Origin: Ochotona curzoniae
Taxonomy: Eukaryota; Chordata; Mammalia; Lagomorpha; Ochotonidae
Reading direction: 5' to 3'
Assembly: GCF_017591425.1 (NCBI RefSeq)
Contig: NW_024466218.1
Span: forward strand, 14,584,001-14,648,000
Length of the DNA stretch: 64,000 nucleotides
Every line of letters begins with the position of its first letter. The stretch's first letter is position 1. Below, in pieces: positions 54,213-64,000 of this stretch. A program made the translations under genes and the position numbers. Below the pieces are notes generated by a model. That model was given only the letters and a program-made list of their open reading frames with translations, was not told where the DNA came from and searched no databases.

Positions 54213-54963
54213 TGTTATGGGTGTAGCCAGTGATAGCTAGCACCCATTGACAGTGGGCAAATGAAATGTGCCTGTGTCTGCTACCCTCTGTCCTGAAAGT
54301 GGGTCCCAAAAGCAATGGAATGTTAATTCCATCATCAATTACTCCCCTCACCATTCGCACCTGCCCATCTGTGACTCACCTATCATCTAAGAGGGGATGG
54401 GATTGCATTGTTGTGCAACCACTCCCCTCACAAGCCCCTTTAAAAAGCCTGTGAAGCAGGGCCTTGCTCTCTTTCTGGTCAGGTGGTCAGATGCCTCTGT
54501 TACTCTGGCACCTCAACTCTTTTGGCTGATCCAGGACAGGCAATCCCCTGAGCACGGTCCCTGTGAACTGCTTCGATGGGTCAATGGATATAGTAATGTT
54601 GTTTCTGGTTTGTGTAGTATCAGGAGATCCAGGAGAGATGAGGTCTAGCAGTGATGGAATGTGGACAGAGAAGCCAGGGAAAGGTGAATGTCCGCAGCTT
54701 TGTAAGTGTGTTCAGATTATTCCCTGCATGTCTCTTAGGATAGCTTATATTGCTGGGGAAGCTGGGACATAGGTCTTCAGCTTAATGGATGGACATTAGT
54801 TCCCTTTGGGATCATTTTTGATTGGCTTCTGATTGGTTGGATTGCCATATGGACTTGTGATTTGCTATTTTTAGCGTGCTCTATTATCACCAAGCTTGGT
54901 TAATAAAGACTCCTTAATAAACCTTAGACATGTCTGGTGTGATCTCGTTCACACCCCGTAACA
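54213..54963 (+). mobile_element. Probable solo LTR of an endogenous retrovirus
   Basis: A 751-bp block begins TGTTATGGGTGTAGCCAG and ends TTCACACCCCGTAACA, so it has TG..CA termini. It has a TATA-like TTTAAAAAG at 54,439-54,447 and two AATAAA signals at 54,902-54,907 and 54,916-54,921. A short U5-like end follows. GATC occurs immediately before (54,209-54,212) and after (54,964-54,967), consistent with a 4-bp target duplication, although four bases can match by chance. The TGTT..TAACA ends recall class II (ERVK/IAP-like) LTRs, whereas a 4-bp duplication is commoner for class I, so the class is uncertain. No gag, pol or env sequence flanks it, hence 'solo'. Frames of 62-83 codons inside it are not genes. 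Confidence 0.6.
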
Positions 54964-54967
54964 GATC

Positions 54968-55420
54968 AGAGGAAAATTCATAGCATGAAATGATTTTATC
55001 AGCACAAATGAAAGATTGGGAAAAAAAAAAGCAATGTAAATTCTCAACTCAGAAAATAAAGCAAACACAAAGAAAGAACAAGTAAGATAAGAATAAAGAT
55101 AGAAGAAATTGAAAAGGAGAGTGAAAACGTACTTAAATGGGAACATTCAAATTCTACTTTTGGTGGATTTGAGATTTTACACATTGAAAATTTTGAAAAC
55201 TTACATAACTAAACAGAAGTTAATTTAAATAAGCAAGGAAAGAGATAAGAAGGAGGAAATAGCCTTTGAAACAGATTTTTTAAAAATCACAATTGACTAT
55301 TTCATTCTTTTATATAATAAATATGAAAACCTAGCTGAGATGACTACAAGGAAAAACATATACAACAATGTGAATTAAGGAATAATATGGACAAAAAAAA
55401 TTCTTGTAAAAGTAACAAAT
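54968..55420 (+). mobile_element. LINE-1 ORF2 fragment, plus strand (inactive)
   Basis: Codons from 54,968 read RGKFIA*NDFI, matching the conserved L1 ORF2 segment RGKFIALNA-I between the endonuclease and reverse-transcriptase domains, with one stop. In the same frame 116 codons later (55,316) comes NKYENLAEM, matching the ORF2 'NK.ENL.EMD' motif at about the expected distance. The intervening A-rich sequence resembles the basic coiled stretch of ORF2. Stops and divergence show a dead copy. The reverse-transcriptase catalytic core is not present. Confidence 0.82.
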
Positions 55421-56085
55421 ATACGTTTGGAAATTAACAAGGCAGACTACTATTTTTAAGCGGTTTTTGCCCCTGAAATATAAATGCGTAATGTATATTA
55501 ATCAGGGATATTGTTACACTTCCACCCCATAAGCACACATTATTATTAATATTAACATAAAATACCATCTGAATTCTGAACACTCATTTGGTCTTTCACA
55601 TGTTGCAAGATATACTTACACTCCCCTTAACCTTTGGTATTGTGAAAGGAATGAACAGGGGCCATTGCCTTAGAGACCTATTAAAGAATGGAGCACATTT
55701 ACCTTGCAACTATGCAAGCCATTAATGACCACGTATGTGAAATTCCCCAAAGGCTCTTCATTAAGCCCAAATCGGGCTTCCTGCTGTGACTCCTCTGAAA
55801 GACATGACAGGCCACTGTGTCCTAGCAATGGGCTTCCAGCTGGGAGTGAAGGACAGTCAAACTGATGCTGTACCCTCTGGGTAGGTGTCCCATAAAAAGC
55901 CCCATGAGACAGCACAACTTTCACATCGGAGTGGTATGAATATATGTATCTGCCATCTCCGTGTTACTCAGCCTACAGCAGTCCAATTACCACTTGCTAA
56001 AGCTACTGTATTACATTGAAGATCATTAATATTTGATGAAAAGCTGTTGGTCAACATGAATTGAATTCTTGAATATAACTAATAA
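55421..56085. other. Unique DNA, candidate conserved block
   Basis: The segment 55,660-56,060 is repeat-free, with closely packed homeodomain-type cores (CCATTAATGACC at about 55,720, GTCCAATTACC at 55,981, ATCATTAATATTTGATG at 56,022), so it is a possible conserved enhancer-like element. The 84-codon minus frame at 55,670-55,924 has no recognisable domain. Confidence 0.45.
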
Positions 56086-56087
56086 TT

Positions 56088-56188
56088 ATTAAAGCATTAC
56101 TAATATTTACTGAGCACTTACTCTGTTCCCAACACTCTAAATATTTTATTTTCATTATCTCATCGAATCTTCACAAGTTTAATGAAGA
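56088..56188 (-). mobile_element. MIR 3' fragment, minus strand
   Basis: CTAATATTTACTGAGCACTT, ACTCTGTTCCCAACACTCTA, TTTCATTATCTCATCGAATC and TTCACAAGTTTAATGAAG match the reverse complement of the MIR 3' half ('ctaacatttactgagcactt', 'actatgtgccaggcactgt', 'cattatctcatttaatcctc'). Confidence 0.72.
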
Positions 56189-56339
56189 AATTGAATCTTG
56201 CCTTTGTCTGTCTCACGTTTTTATATTGTTGACAAATTTTTCACGCAAATAATATTCAGAGCCATCAACTGTTTGCTTTGTGATACCATCCCTGGCCTGG
56301 AGAATGACTTCTTTTCCAACATTTGTACCATCGTAATTG

Positions 56340-56475
56340 AAAGGTCTTGCCTGAAATCTGGAACGAGACCGCATATTAAAGATCATAGAGCATTGAGCAC
56401 ATAGTATAGATCATAGAGTATTGAGATCATAGAGTAAGTGTTCCATATGCAAAGCATGTTGAACGAAGTGTTGAT
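56340..56475 (+). repeat. Locally repeated GATCATAGAG, possibly within an L2/MIR tail
   Basis: GATCATAGAG occurs three times (56,381-56,390; 56,409-56,418; 56,425-56,434), with ATTGAG following two of them. The surrounding GAGCATTGAGCACATAGTAT and AGTAAGTGTTCCATATGCAA recall the L2/MIR 3' end ('gcacatagtaggtgctcaat'), so the repeats look like small duplications inside a fossil tail. Confidence 0.5.
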
Positions 56476-57031
56476 GGCTCTTTCCTCTATACTGATCGCA
56501 AAGATGGCATTCTTTATAAATGTAAAATGCTTCCCTCTGCAAGAATGGTACACAAAAAGACTTCGCAAGCTCTACATCTGAGAATAATAGGATCCTGAAG
56601 ACTTCTCAACCACTGATTTGTGAAACTTTACAATTCAGAGGTAAATCAGCAAAAGATATAAGAAATGCATTGAAACTTTTCATCTCCTTTGTATTGAATT
56701 GATTATTTTCTGCTATTGCTCCTATAGGTTTTTCTCTCCCAGAGGCCATTATTGCATACCGATGTGCCTTAGGTTAGTGAAATCTGTTACAACTTATATT
56801 TGACTATTTTGCTTGTGGTTTTGCTCAGTATTAAATAAATCTATATTTTGAAGTTTACAGATGCTCAAACATTTTTTTAAGAGAGATCTTTGTTTATTGT
56901 CCAGAGGAAACAGAAAAATGACTTTCAACAACTTAAGTGCACTCAAGTAGAGCAAACAGAACATCTTACTGTTGATTCACTCGAAAAGGATGGTATTGCC
57001 CAGATGTAAGGAATTATTCTAATATCCCCCC
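56476..57031. other. Unique non-coding DNA
   Basis: AT-rich sequence. No gene or named repeat recognised. Confidence 0.5.
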
Positions 57032-57442
57032 TGGGACTGCCGCCATTTCATCTTCCTCACAGCTCACAAAATCCACACCAGTCCAGCCATCCACCAATCA
57101 GATGTAACCCGGCATTTCACCTGAGAATCCCACCCTCAGTCTCCCAGCCCCTTCCCCAGCTCCACCCGCTTATCAATCATTCTTAGGCAATCACCTGTGA
57201 CAGTCGCAGGCACCAATCCACCAGGGCCTGTCCTCAATCCCTTCCAATCCCCGCCCCCACACTTTGCAGGCTCACCTGAGTGACAAAATGGCCCCCAGGT
57301 GCGGCTCTCTCTGCTTCCGGCTTCGTCCCCATCTCTTCCTCCCCCATCCTCCTCTCCTCCTCACAACCCTGTGTGTGCCAGTCCTGCCCCGCTGGAACAA
57401 ACTTCCTAAGATACCTGTTGCATTTGGTGTTTTCAGCTCACA
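57032..57442 (+). mobile_element. GC-rich LTR-like (class I type) or promoter-like block
   Basis: A 411-bp block far more GC-rich than its surroundings. It contains a YY1-type GCCGCCATTT (57,039-57,048), three CCAAT boxes (57,094; 57,213; 57,244), a GC box CCCCGCCCCC (57,249-57,258), a pyrimidine-rich R-like region and an end CCTGTTGCATTTGGTGTTTT..CTCACA. The last resembles the U5 end of gammaretrovirus-type LTRs ('gcatttggtg'), with GGAACAAACTTCC where a polyadenylation signal would sit. TG..CA termini can be drawn, but no target duplication is visible and no viral genes flank it. Alternatives are a retroposed promoter or an unmapped first exon. Overlapping 60-98-codon frames are not convincing. 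Confidence 0.45.
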
Positions 57443-57688
57443 GTAAAGAACCAGTTCGTGGGAATTAGCTGCACAAAATAATATGATAGTAACTAGAACT
57501 CTAACCTTTTTTAAATAACTAACACCGGGGAAGTCAGCCTGAGTAAGTCTTTGTACCGGTTGATTCAAAATGATGGTGCAAGTGTAGACTTCTCATTTCT
57601 TGATGTTTAAGGGATTTCTTTGACTATGGAGCTACATTTTAGCAACACCATACACTACAAGCTGTTTGAGAATACAATCTAGCATTTC
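57443..57688. other. Unique non-coding DNA
   Basis: No gene or repeat recognised in this short spacer between the GC-rich block and the MIR. Confidence 0.5.
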
Positions 57689-57850
57689 TTACTACATCTG
57701 TGTGACTTGGGGACTCTTCCTGAGATTCAGTCATATATTTTTTCTCTAACAGGAGAAATGATACCTGATTTGACCTGGCAGGAAAGAATTAAACAGACTT
57801 ACGTTTTTATTGTATTTAGCACAGTGTCCAATGTAAGTATGAGTTAACCA
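57689..57850 (+). mobile_element. MIR, plus strand, extended copy
   Basis: CATCTGTGTGACTTGGGGAC, TCTTCCTGAGATTCAGTCAT, AACAGGAGAAATGATACCTG, AGGAAAGAATTAAACAGAC, TATTTAGCACAGTGTCCAAT and GTAAGTATGAGTTAA follow MIR from 'ctgtgtgaccttgggcaag' through 'gtaaaatggggataatac' and 'gaggattaaatgag' to 'agcacagtgcctggcacata' and 'gtaagtgctcaataa'. Confidence 0.72.
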
Positions 57851-60512
57851 AGGTCTATACTTAAAAATCAATAGCACCACGTTACCAAGCTGTTTACAAA
57901 CCACCAATGAGGCTTGGGAGCATCAGATATCCTAACCACCAGGAAAGTATGCCTTTGGTGTTAAGATTTGTTACGGGGTTATACCGATGCTTTTGGCTCC
58001 ACTGAATCAGTCAATGTGTATGTATTCCATTCATGCCACAAGGACACGTGGTATGGTAGTATCCCATGCACACCTGCAAAATCAGCGTTATTGCAGAACA
58101 CCATTTTCTCATAGTGTATCTCAATTCACAGGTTTTAACTAAATTTTTTTTCTCTTCATTTGTTTCTAGCATCCAATTTTAGGGAAAAAATGGAGTATAC
58201 ATCACTTTTAATCTGTCATAACTAATACACACGCTCAGTGGTGAAACTCACTAAGCTGTGAACTCAGGTTCACAAGGATAAGGTTTGACAGAGATCCTGT
58301 GATTGTACCAACTCCTTGGCCCTGGCACTGCTCCTTAACTATAACCCAAGGATTAAGGAAGTTCTCTTGTCTATGAAAATCAAAGCAATAAATATTTTAG
58401 CCATTATTGTAACCATTGTGCCAGGGTAGACCACAAGTATTCTTGGAGAACACATAACCAAATGGGTGTGACTATAATTCAATAAATTTTGACACTACAA
58501 TGTGAGTTTTATATAGTTTTCACTGATGAAGAAATGTTTACACTGATGTAGAAATATTTGAATTTCTTCAAACTTTTAAATATATAATAACTATTCTTGG
58601 TTTGCAGGTCAAACACGAATAGGAAGTAGAGCAGTAATGAGCTTAAAGCTGAATTTGTCAACATCTATTTAGACTGAAACCTCTTCCCACAGCCAACTAC
58701 TGCTTGACAATGCTGAACGTGAAAAGCATACTGTACCTCCTGAATTAAAAAAATAATAAAATTTAAAAATCAAAAATACTGATAATATGATGCTCTTTCT
58801 TACAATGAGCTCTTTGTCTTTTCTATCTTTAGGGGAAGGGGAAAAAAAGAGATTGAGCCTGGCTCAAGCAGAGATCTGTGAATAAACTTTTCTTAGGCTG
58901 TACCTCATCTGGAAGGTAAGAGCATGATTGCAAAATGCCATCACTCACAGCAGTTTCATTAACAGGAATTTGGACTAGGGAGTGAAGCCAAGACTTGAAG
59001 CTATGGTCTTCCACATGGATGTCTTAAATTGCATCCTAACCCACTAGGGCAAATGAGGGATTCCCCCAATCCCCTACCCCAGTAGACTGTCTTCATTCAC
59101 AGCTCCTGATCTGAAACTGTAACCCTGAAACTGGAATCCCCTCCTATTATTTTGGAGTGAAGGGTGATTCCTGTTTATTCAGCCATCTAAAATTTACAAT
59201 GATTAACTCCTACCAGATTTAGGATTCATGGGGCATTCATCTGAGGGAAAACTAGGCTGCCGTATTTTTTGCAAAGTCTTTACAAATATTCCAACATGAA
59301 CTCATTAGAAACCTTATTAAGACATTTCAGTAAATGTCATCATTTAATGTTAGATGTTGAAGTGCCGATGGATTCAGAAGGGATTCGCCAATCAAATCTG
59401 TTTTACAGAAACACTTCTCCAGCATTTGCAGATTTATCTCCATCAGGACAGAGAAAATATGTGTGTGCCCATGGCTCTGAGACCAAAACAGAACTGGCCC
59501 ACAGCAAGTGTGAAATGCCTTTGAAGTCTCTCTTTTTATCTTATAAATTCATGTGTATCTTGCATTTCATTCCGGAATGCATTAGTGTTCGTTGTAGTAT
59601 CAAAATGTTTTAAATTACTTCTCAGTTCACTTTAAAAAGTTTTGTGACAAAAATTGAGAACCCCAGGAAGTAGAACTATATTTATCCAATCAAGGAGTAT
59701 GTTCTGTGACATACCAGTATGAAAATTTAAATGTAAGCAGACTCGTCAGATTCCCCTGGCAAGAAAGTTGGGACATCAGTTAGATCCCAGATGTGTCACT
59801 CTTCTAGTCTCTGCTGCCCACCTTCACCAGGCCCTTTGTCATATAGTATGTGAGTAAAGTGCATTTAAAGATTTCTAGTTTGTTAGTTATCATTGTATCC
59901 AATTCTTTTCCTGTCATTTCAATTTCATTTTCTGTTTAGATTGAGAAAGAATAAGATTTTTCCCTGTTCTCAAGTCTAGTTAATAATGGAATATCTTTAA
60001 GGCACTTAATCAAAACATAAGTTAAACATGTAATATACACATACATAAACATAAATCAGAGCAATGCAGGTCAACTTCTCTAATCCTAGCGTGTACTCTG
60101 ATGCCATATGATTTTAATTTGCCTTGTGTTACACCTTGTCAAAAGTTTGTGCTCAAGTTGCATAGATTGCTTTTAACACACAATAGCTATACTAGATAAC
60201 GCATTTGATTGCATATCTAAACTGAAAGTGCTTTCATGTCTGTATATCCTCTTCATCACAGCAGTATATTCACATCTTTAAAAGTCCTAGAAATGTGAAA
60301 ACCAACAAGACCATCAGTACACCTAGTTGTTAAAAGTCACAGGTTTTTAGAGAAAAAAAGAAAGGCATTTGCTATCTTCTAGGTAAATTGCTTTAGAAAA
60401 TGTAATTGAGTGTTTTAGCATTATTTATTAACATGAGGTATGTATCATTACCCTGTTAAGCTGACCCTAGCAGTGTTAATACTGCCCTTATGAATGACTA
60501 TCAAAAACAGAG
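57851..60512. other. AT-rich unique DNA
   Basis: No gene or confident repeat. An A-rich tail-like run at 58,744-58,780 (GAATTAAAAAAATAATAAAA) could mark the 3' end of an old plus-strand retroposon. The plus frame at 59,269-59,613 (114 codons) and the minus frame at 58,829-59,014 have no recognisable domain. Confidence 0.5.
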
Positions 60513-60848
60513 GAGGACCTGGCTCAGTGGCCTTGTGGCTAAAGTCCTTGCCTTGAATGTGCCAGAATCCCATGTGGACACCGGTTCTAATCCTGGCAGC
60601 ACCACTTCCCATCCAGCTCCCTGCTTGTGGCCTGGGAAAGCAGTTAAGGATGGCCCAAAGCCTTGGGACCCTGGACCCAAGTGGGAGACCAGGAAGGAAC
60701 TCCTTCCTCCTGGCTTCGAATTGGCTCAGCTCCAAATGTTGCAGTCATTTGGGGAGTGAATCATCAGACAGAAGATCTTCCCCTCTGTCTCTTCTCTTCT
60801 CCATACATCTGATTTTGCAATAAATATAAATAAATCTTTTAAAAAGAT
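60513..60848 (+). mobile_element. Full-length C SINE, plus strand
   Basis: GGACCTGGCTCAGTGGCCTT, GTGGCTAAAGTCCTTGCCTT, B box GGTTCTAATCC (60,583-60,593), CCCATCCAGCTCCCTGCTTG, GGCCTGGGAAAGCAGTTAAG, AAAGCCTTGGGACCCTGGAC, TGGCTTCGAATTGGCTCAGC, GGGGAGTGAATCATCAGACA, GAAGATCTTCCCCTCTGTCT and an AATAAATATAAATAAATC tail. The GTGAATCATC variant is shared with the young copy at 26,341. CpGs are mostly lost, so it is older. No clear target duplication was found. Confidence 0.96.
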
Positions 60849-61052
60849 AGATAGAAAAGGAAACAAGAAGGAAAGGTAACAGTTCATGACTAACGGATGC
60901 CAATGTTCTTGGATTGTCTCATCTAAGAAGTATTAACTAGGTGTTTCAAATAGATTATTTAGTAATACTTTTCTTTACACCTTCTGTAGGAAGCATTATG
61001 ATGACTTGTGCATAGTTAAACCCAAGTAGGATTAGATAAAAAAGTAAGGCAG
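60849..61052. other. Spacer between two SINEs
   Basis: Unique AT-rich sequence, with GATAGATAGA at its left edge. Confidence 0.6.
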
Positions 61053-61357
61053 TAGAGGCCAGCTCAGTGGCATACCAAACTTACTCTCAACTTGTAGTGC
61101 TGGTGTCCAACATGGGCTGCAGTTTGTGTCCCAGCTGCTCTACTTCCAAGTTAGGTCCTTGTTTATGCCCTGTGAGGGCAGCAGAGGATGGCCAAAGTTC
61201 TTGGGACACCCATAACAAGCTCTTGGCTCCTGCCTTCAGATCTGCTCAGTTCCAACTGTTGCAGACATTTGGGGCATGAACAAGTGGATTCAAGATCTCT
61301 TTGTATCTCTTCTCTGTAAATCTACCTTTCAAATAAAAAGATTTTTTTTTTTTTAAG
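61053..61357 (+). mobile_element. Older C SINE, plus strand
   Basis: GAGGCCAGCTCAGTGGCATA, GCTGGTGTCCAACATGGGCT, TGTGTCCCAGCTGCTCTACT, GGCAGCAGAGGATGGCCAAA, GTTCTTGGGACACCCATAAC, CCTTCAGATCTGCTCAGTTC, CATTTGGGGCATGAACAAGT and AAATCTACCTTTCAAATAAA. The tail is AAAAGA followed by a T13 run. Confidence 0.85.
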
Positions 61358-64000
61358 TTGGAAAGCTCTGTGAAAAGAAAACAAAGGCTGAGTAAGGGCT
61401 CATTAACATTTTATACCAATATTCTGCACCTTATATACTTGCTTGCTTCACCTAGATTAGATGTTTAATCTTGAGAAATTTTCCAACTGGAAGAGAGACA
61501 TTTGCATAAGAAAGAGGTAATGTATTTAAACTATTTAGGCTTGCTTCTTATTTCCCTGAATGGGTGGGTTGGAAGTATCTTAACTGTGATGTGTTTGCTT
61601 TTATTATGGTTTTCTACTATATGAGTAGACCACCTGCTATTTCTCTTATATGATATATTCTTCTTTTACCTCAGAGTATTGTTTGTGAGGATTTTCTTCC
61701 AGGTTCAACATCTATCCACTCTCTAGGATTATGACTGATTATATGACTACTTCTGTAATTAGTCCTCATATAGCAGACACTGTTATCCTACCCAGCTTCT
61801 AAAAGCACCTTGATTTTCAATAAACATTGTCCCAGCTACGGGGATAGGAATGACTGACTGCTTGTAACTGCATCTTTCCATCCATACACTACCCTTGGAT
61901 AAAGAGAGCCAGCTCATTCATAGTTTTGAATTCTTCTATGGGACATACTGCATTCATTGACTCGGCTGCGGGAATCTAAATGTTTTGCTCAAATTCAGGA
62001 CAAAATGGAAGAGCAAAATCCTATGCACCTTTTTTGTAAGCTATGACCGAGGAGGTGAATTGACCATGACTTTACTTACCCTTCTGATTATCATTGCCTT
62101 CTTACTATACCCATAGATGTGGTAGAAGAGAGCTTATAAAATATTTCCATCACATAAATTTCTAACTCAGAGTTTGCTCCCCCAATATTATTATCACCTG
62201 CTGTGTTCAGTATAAGGGACTCCAAGAAAATAGAGGAGGAAGCGGAAAAATATAGCAAAATCACTCATCAGCCAGCTATCAGCAAGGGTCTGATCATCAT
62301 TGATAATCAGTCACATGGTAGCAGGTTTAATATCAAAGTGTTCATTGGTTCCAAAATTGAATGCTATGGCAATGGAAGGAAATTCATAATATAGAGTAAA
62401 GCACCTTGTTTTTGATAATTGCAGAAGAGAGAATCATTGGAAGGAAGCTAGAATTTCAATAATGGTGTTGAACAATGTATAATTTGGTAAAAATCAATTC
62501 AAGAGAGAAGTCCGTCAAAAACTAAAGGGAACCTAAAGGACCTTTCTTGATAGGCCTTAGGAAAACACTTACCTCCTGTAAAACACAGGGACAAAACAGT
62601 GAGACCCAGGCCCAGATCCTATCCTGAGTTATAATAGCTCTGATGAAGGATGTTCTGCAATGCATAAGTGTCTGATATGACAAAGTCAAATCCTAACTGA
62701 AAAGAAATAGGAGGCATGCATCTTTGCATCTTTATTCATAAATTCATAAATCTGTACATTTCTACCCTGCATTTTCTAGCTGCAAATATGACGTAATCCT
62801 ACCCGTTAATGGCTGTTATCCTCATATACCCTCATTTAATACCTTTTCCTTGAAAAACGATGCCAGAAGCTCACACATGTTCAGGATTAGCCCCTATTCC
62901 CTAACAATCACTGGCCCAGCAGTTGGATGTATCCAGCCTGACACTTGTTTTATACTATAAAATTAGTTTGGAGAAAATTCCATCTCTGTACCATATTGTC
63001 AATATGTCATGTGACTAAGCAAAGACATACCATGAAACCACACCAACCATGCTTGAAAAGACTCTTTTATTGGGTTCTAATGTTCTCTAGCATGTATATG
63101 GTTTTTGTAGGTTTCAGACTATGATGCACTAGATATAAAATATGGATTACTGCTTGGAATGATTTACATCTTTGAGGCTAGCAGTAATAATCATGTCATA
63201 TCATTTTCGTAACATTGAATCATCCCCACATATATTGGTTGTATTGTAGTATTATTCTTCTAGAATTTCAGACTTTCTCGTTCAGTAAGTAAGCCTGAAA
63301 ACAGTCAACTTCATAAATAGACATGGAATCATGGCTGCATGTATTAGATGACAAATCTCAGCTTGACTGTTCATATGTGTACAAATTGTTCTTAGTAACA
63401 TGTATATTTGATTGCTAGCACACCCATGTCCTATTAAACAATCATATGCTTTTTGTGGATCTGCAGTGAGCCCCCTTCCTAGGGCCTGAGTCAGCACACC
63501 AATTACATTCATTGCAATGTTTGTATCTTTATGAACCTGGTTTCTCCTAGATGGGAAATGGCACAAACATCATGGTGTATCTTAATTTGATTTTTGAGAC
63601 ATCTTTGAGCATTTCATCAAAAATTTTATTACAATTGAATTCTTCATTTGTTTACAAAGTTTTGCCAAAACAAACTTTTATGATAACATTAGTATTATTC
63701 CTTTGATTTATTTTAGACTGGCATTGCTCTTTGTACCTGCTACTGATATGTAAATTACATGCTAATTTAATTCTAGCCTTTAGATCTGACACCGGTTGTT
63801 TGACTGTTTTATGGTCTGGTTTTGTTCTTCAAAAAGCCCATCTGTACCTGTACAGAGTTTTCATAAGAGGTGAGGCAATGTCCTCAGAATTAGACATTTA
63901 AAATACATGATTTATCTCATAGAATTTGATCATGTTGGTCATTGTCATGGCCACAAACTTTTCCTAACATTTTCTAGGGATTTCCTAACATTTTCATAAT
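61358..64000. other. AT-rich unique DNA to the end of the window
   Basis: No gene or named repeat recognised in about 2.6 kb. Frames of 63 codons (62,203-62,394 plus) and 94 codons (63,282-63,566 minus) show no domain. A 14-bp direct repeat closes the window (listed). Confidence 0.5.
63961..63995. repeat. 14-bp direct repeat
   Basis: TTCCTAACATTTTC occurs at 63,961-63,974 and 63,982-63,995, a period of 21. It may extend beyond the window edge. Confidence 0.85.

Noticed and set aside
59269..59613. 114-codon plus-strand open frame
   Set aside because: Composition and sequence show no family resemblance; surrounding DNA is ordinary AT-rich sequence.

Overview
This is nuclear DNA from a mammal, most probably a lagomorph and within lagomorphs more likely a pika (Ochotona) than a rabbit. 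The evidence is the dominant repeat: about two dozen copies of a tRNA-related C-repeat SINE (CSINE), recognised by a conserved ATCCCATATGGGCGCCGGTT segment, a GGGAAAGCAG block, a TGGGAGACC..GAAG block, a pyrimidine-rich CTCTCTGT stretch and an AATAAATAAATCTTT tail. The younger copies share variants (CCTTGCCTTGCA after the A box, GTGAATCATCGGACGG near the 3' end) that I associate with pika rather than rabbit. Eutherian-wide fossils (MIR, L2, MER5A) and decayed L1 fill the background. I recalled the repeat families from memory and ran no database search.

I find no protein-coding gene. The longest open frames are about 110-145 codons. They lie in SINEs, in a GGAA/TTCC microsatellite, in the antisense of an L1 3' end, or in AT-rich unique DNA, and none shows a recognisable domain, codon bias or adjoining exons. 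No rRNA, tRNA, snRNA or CRISPR array was recognised. The window is best described as intergenic or deep-intronic DNA. The host locus cannot be named from the sequence.

Layout. 0-12 kb: AT-rich unique DNA with three old C SINEs and an L1 3' end at about 8.0-8.36 kb. 12-18 kb: SINE- and MIR-rich. 18-26 kb: mostly unique, with two decayed SINEs and possible conserved non-coding blocks. 25.8-31.3 kb: a repeat cluster holding the youngest-looking SINE (26,341, with target-site duplication) and a minus-strand L1 ORF2 fossil interrupted by a SINE (27.5-28.6 kb). 31.3-46.2 kb: about 15 kb with no C SINE, holding MIR, L2, MER5A and a long polypyrimidine tract. 46.2-49.8 kb: two long dinucleotide arrays and the best conserved-element candidate (about 48.6-48.96 kb). 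49.8-57.5 kb: a repeat-dense block with four to five SINEs, a probable solo LTR of about 750 bp abutting plus-strand L1 ORF2 coding sequence, and a GC-rich LTR-like or promoter-like block at 57.0-57.4 kb. 57.5-64 kb: unique DNA with one MIR and two SINEs.

No genes act together here. The interest lies in transposon stratigraphy, regulatory-element candidates and simple-sequence structure. I saw nothing that supports a new molecular system.
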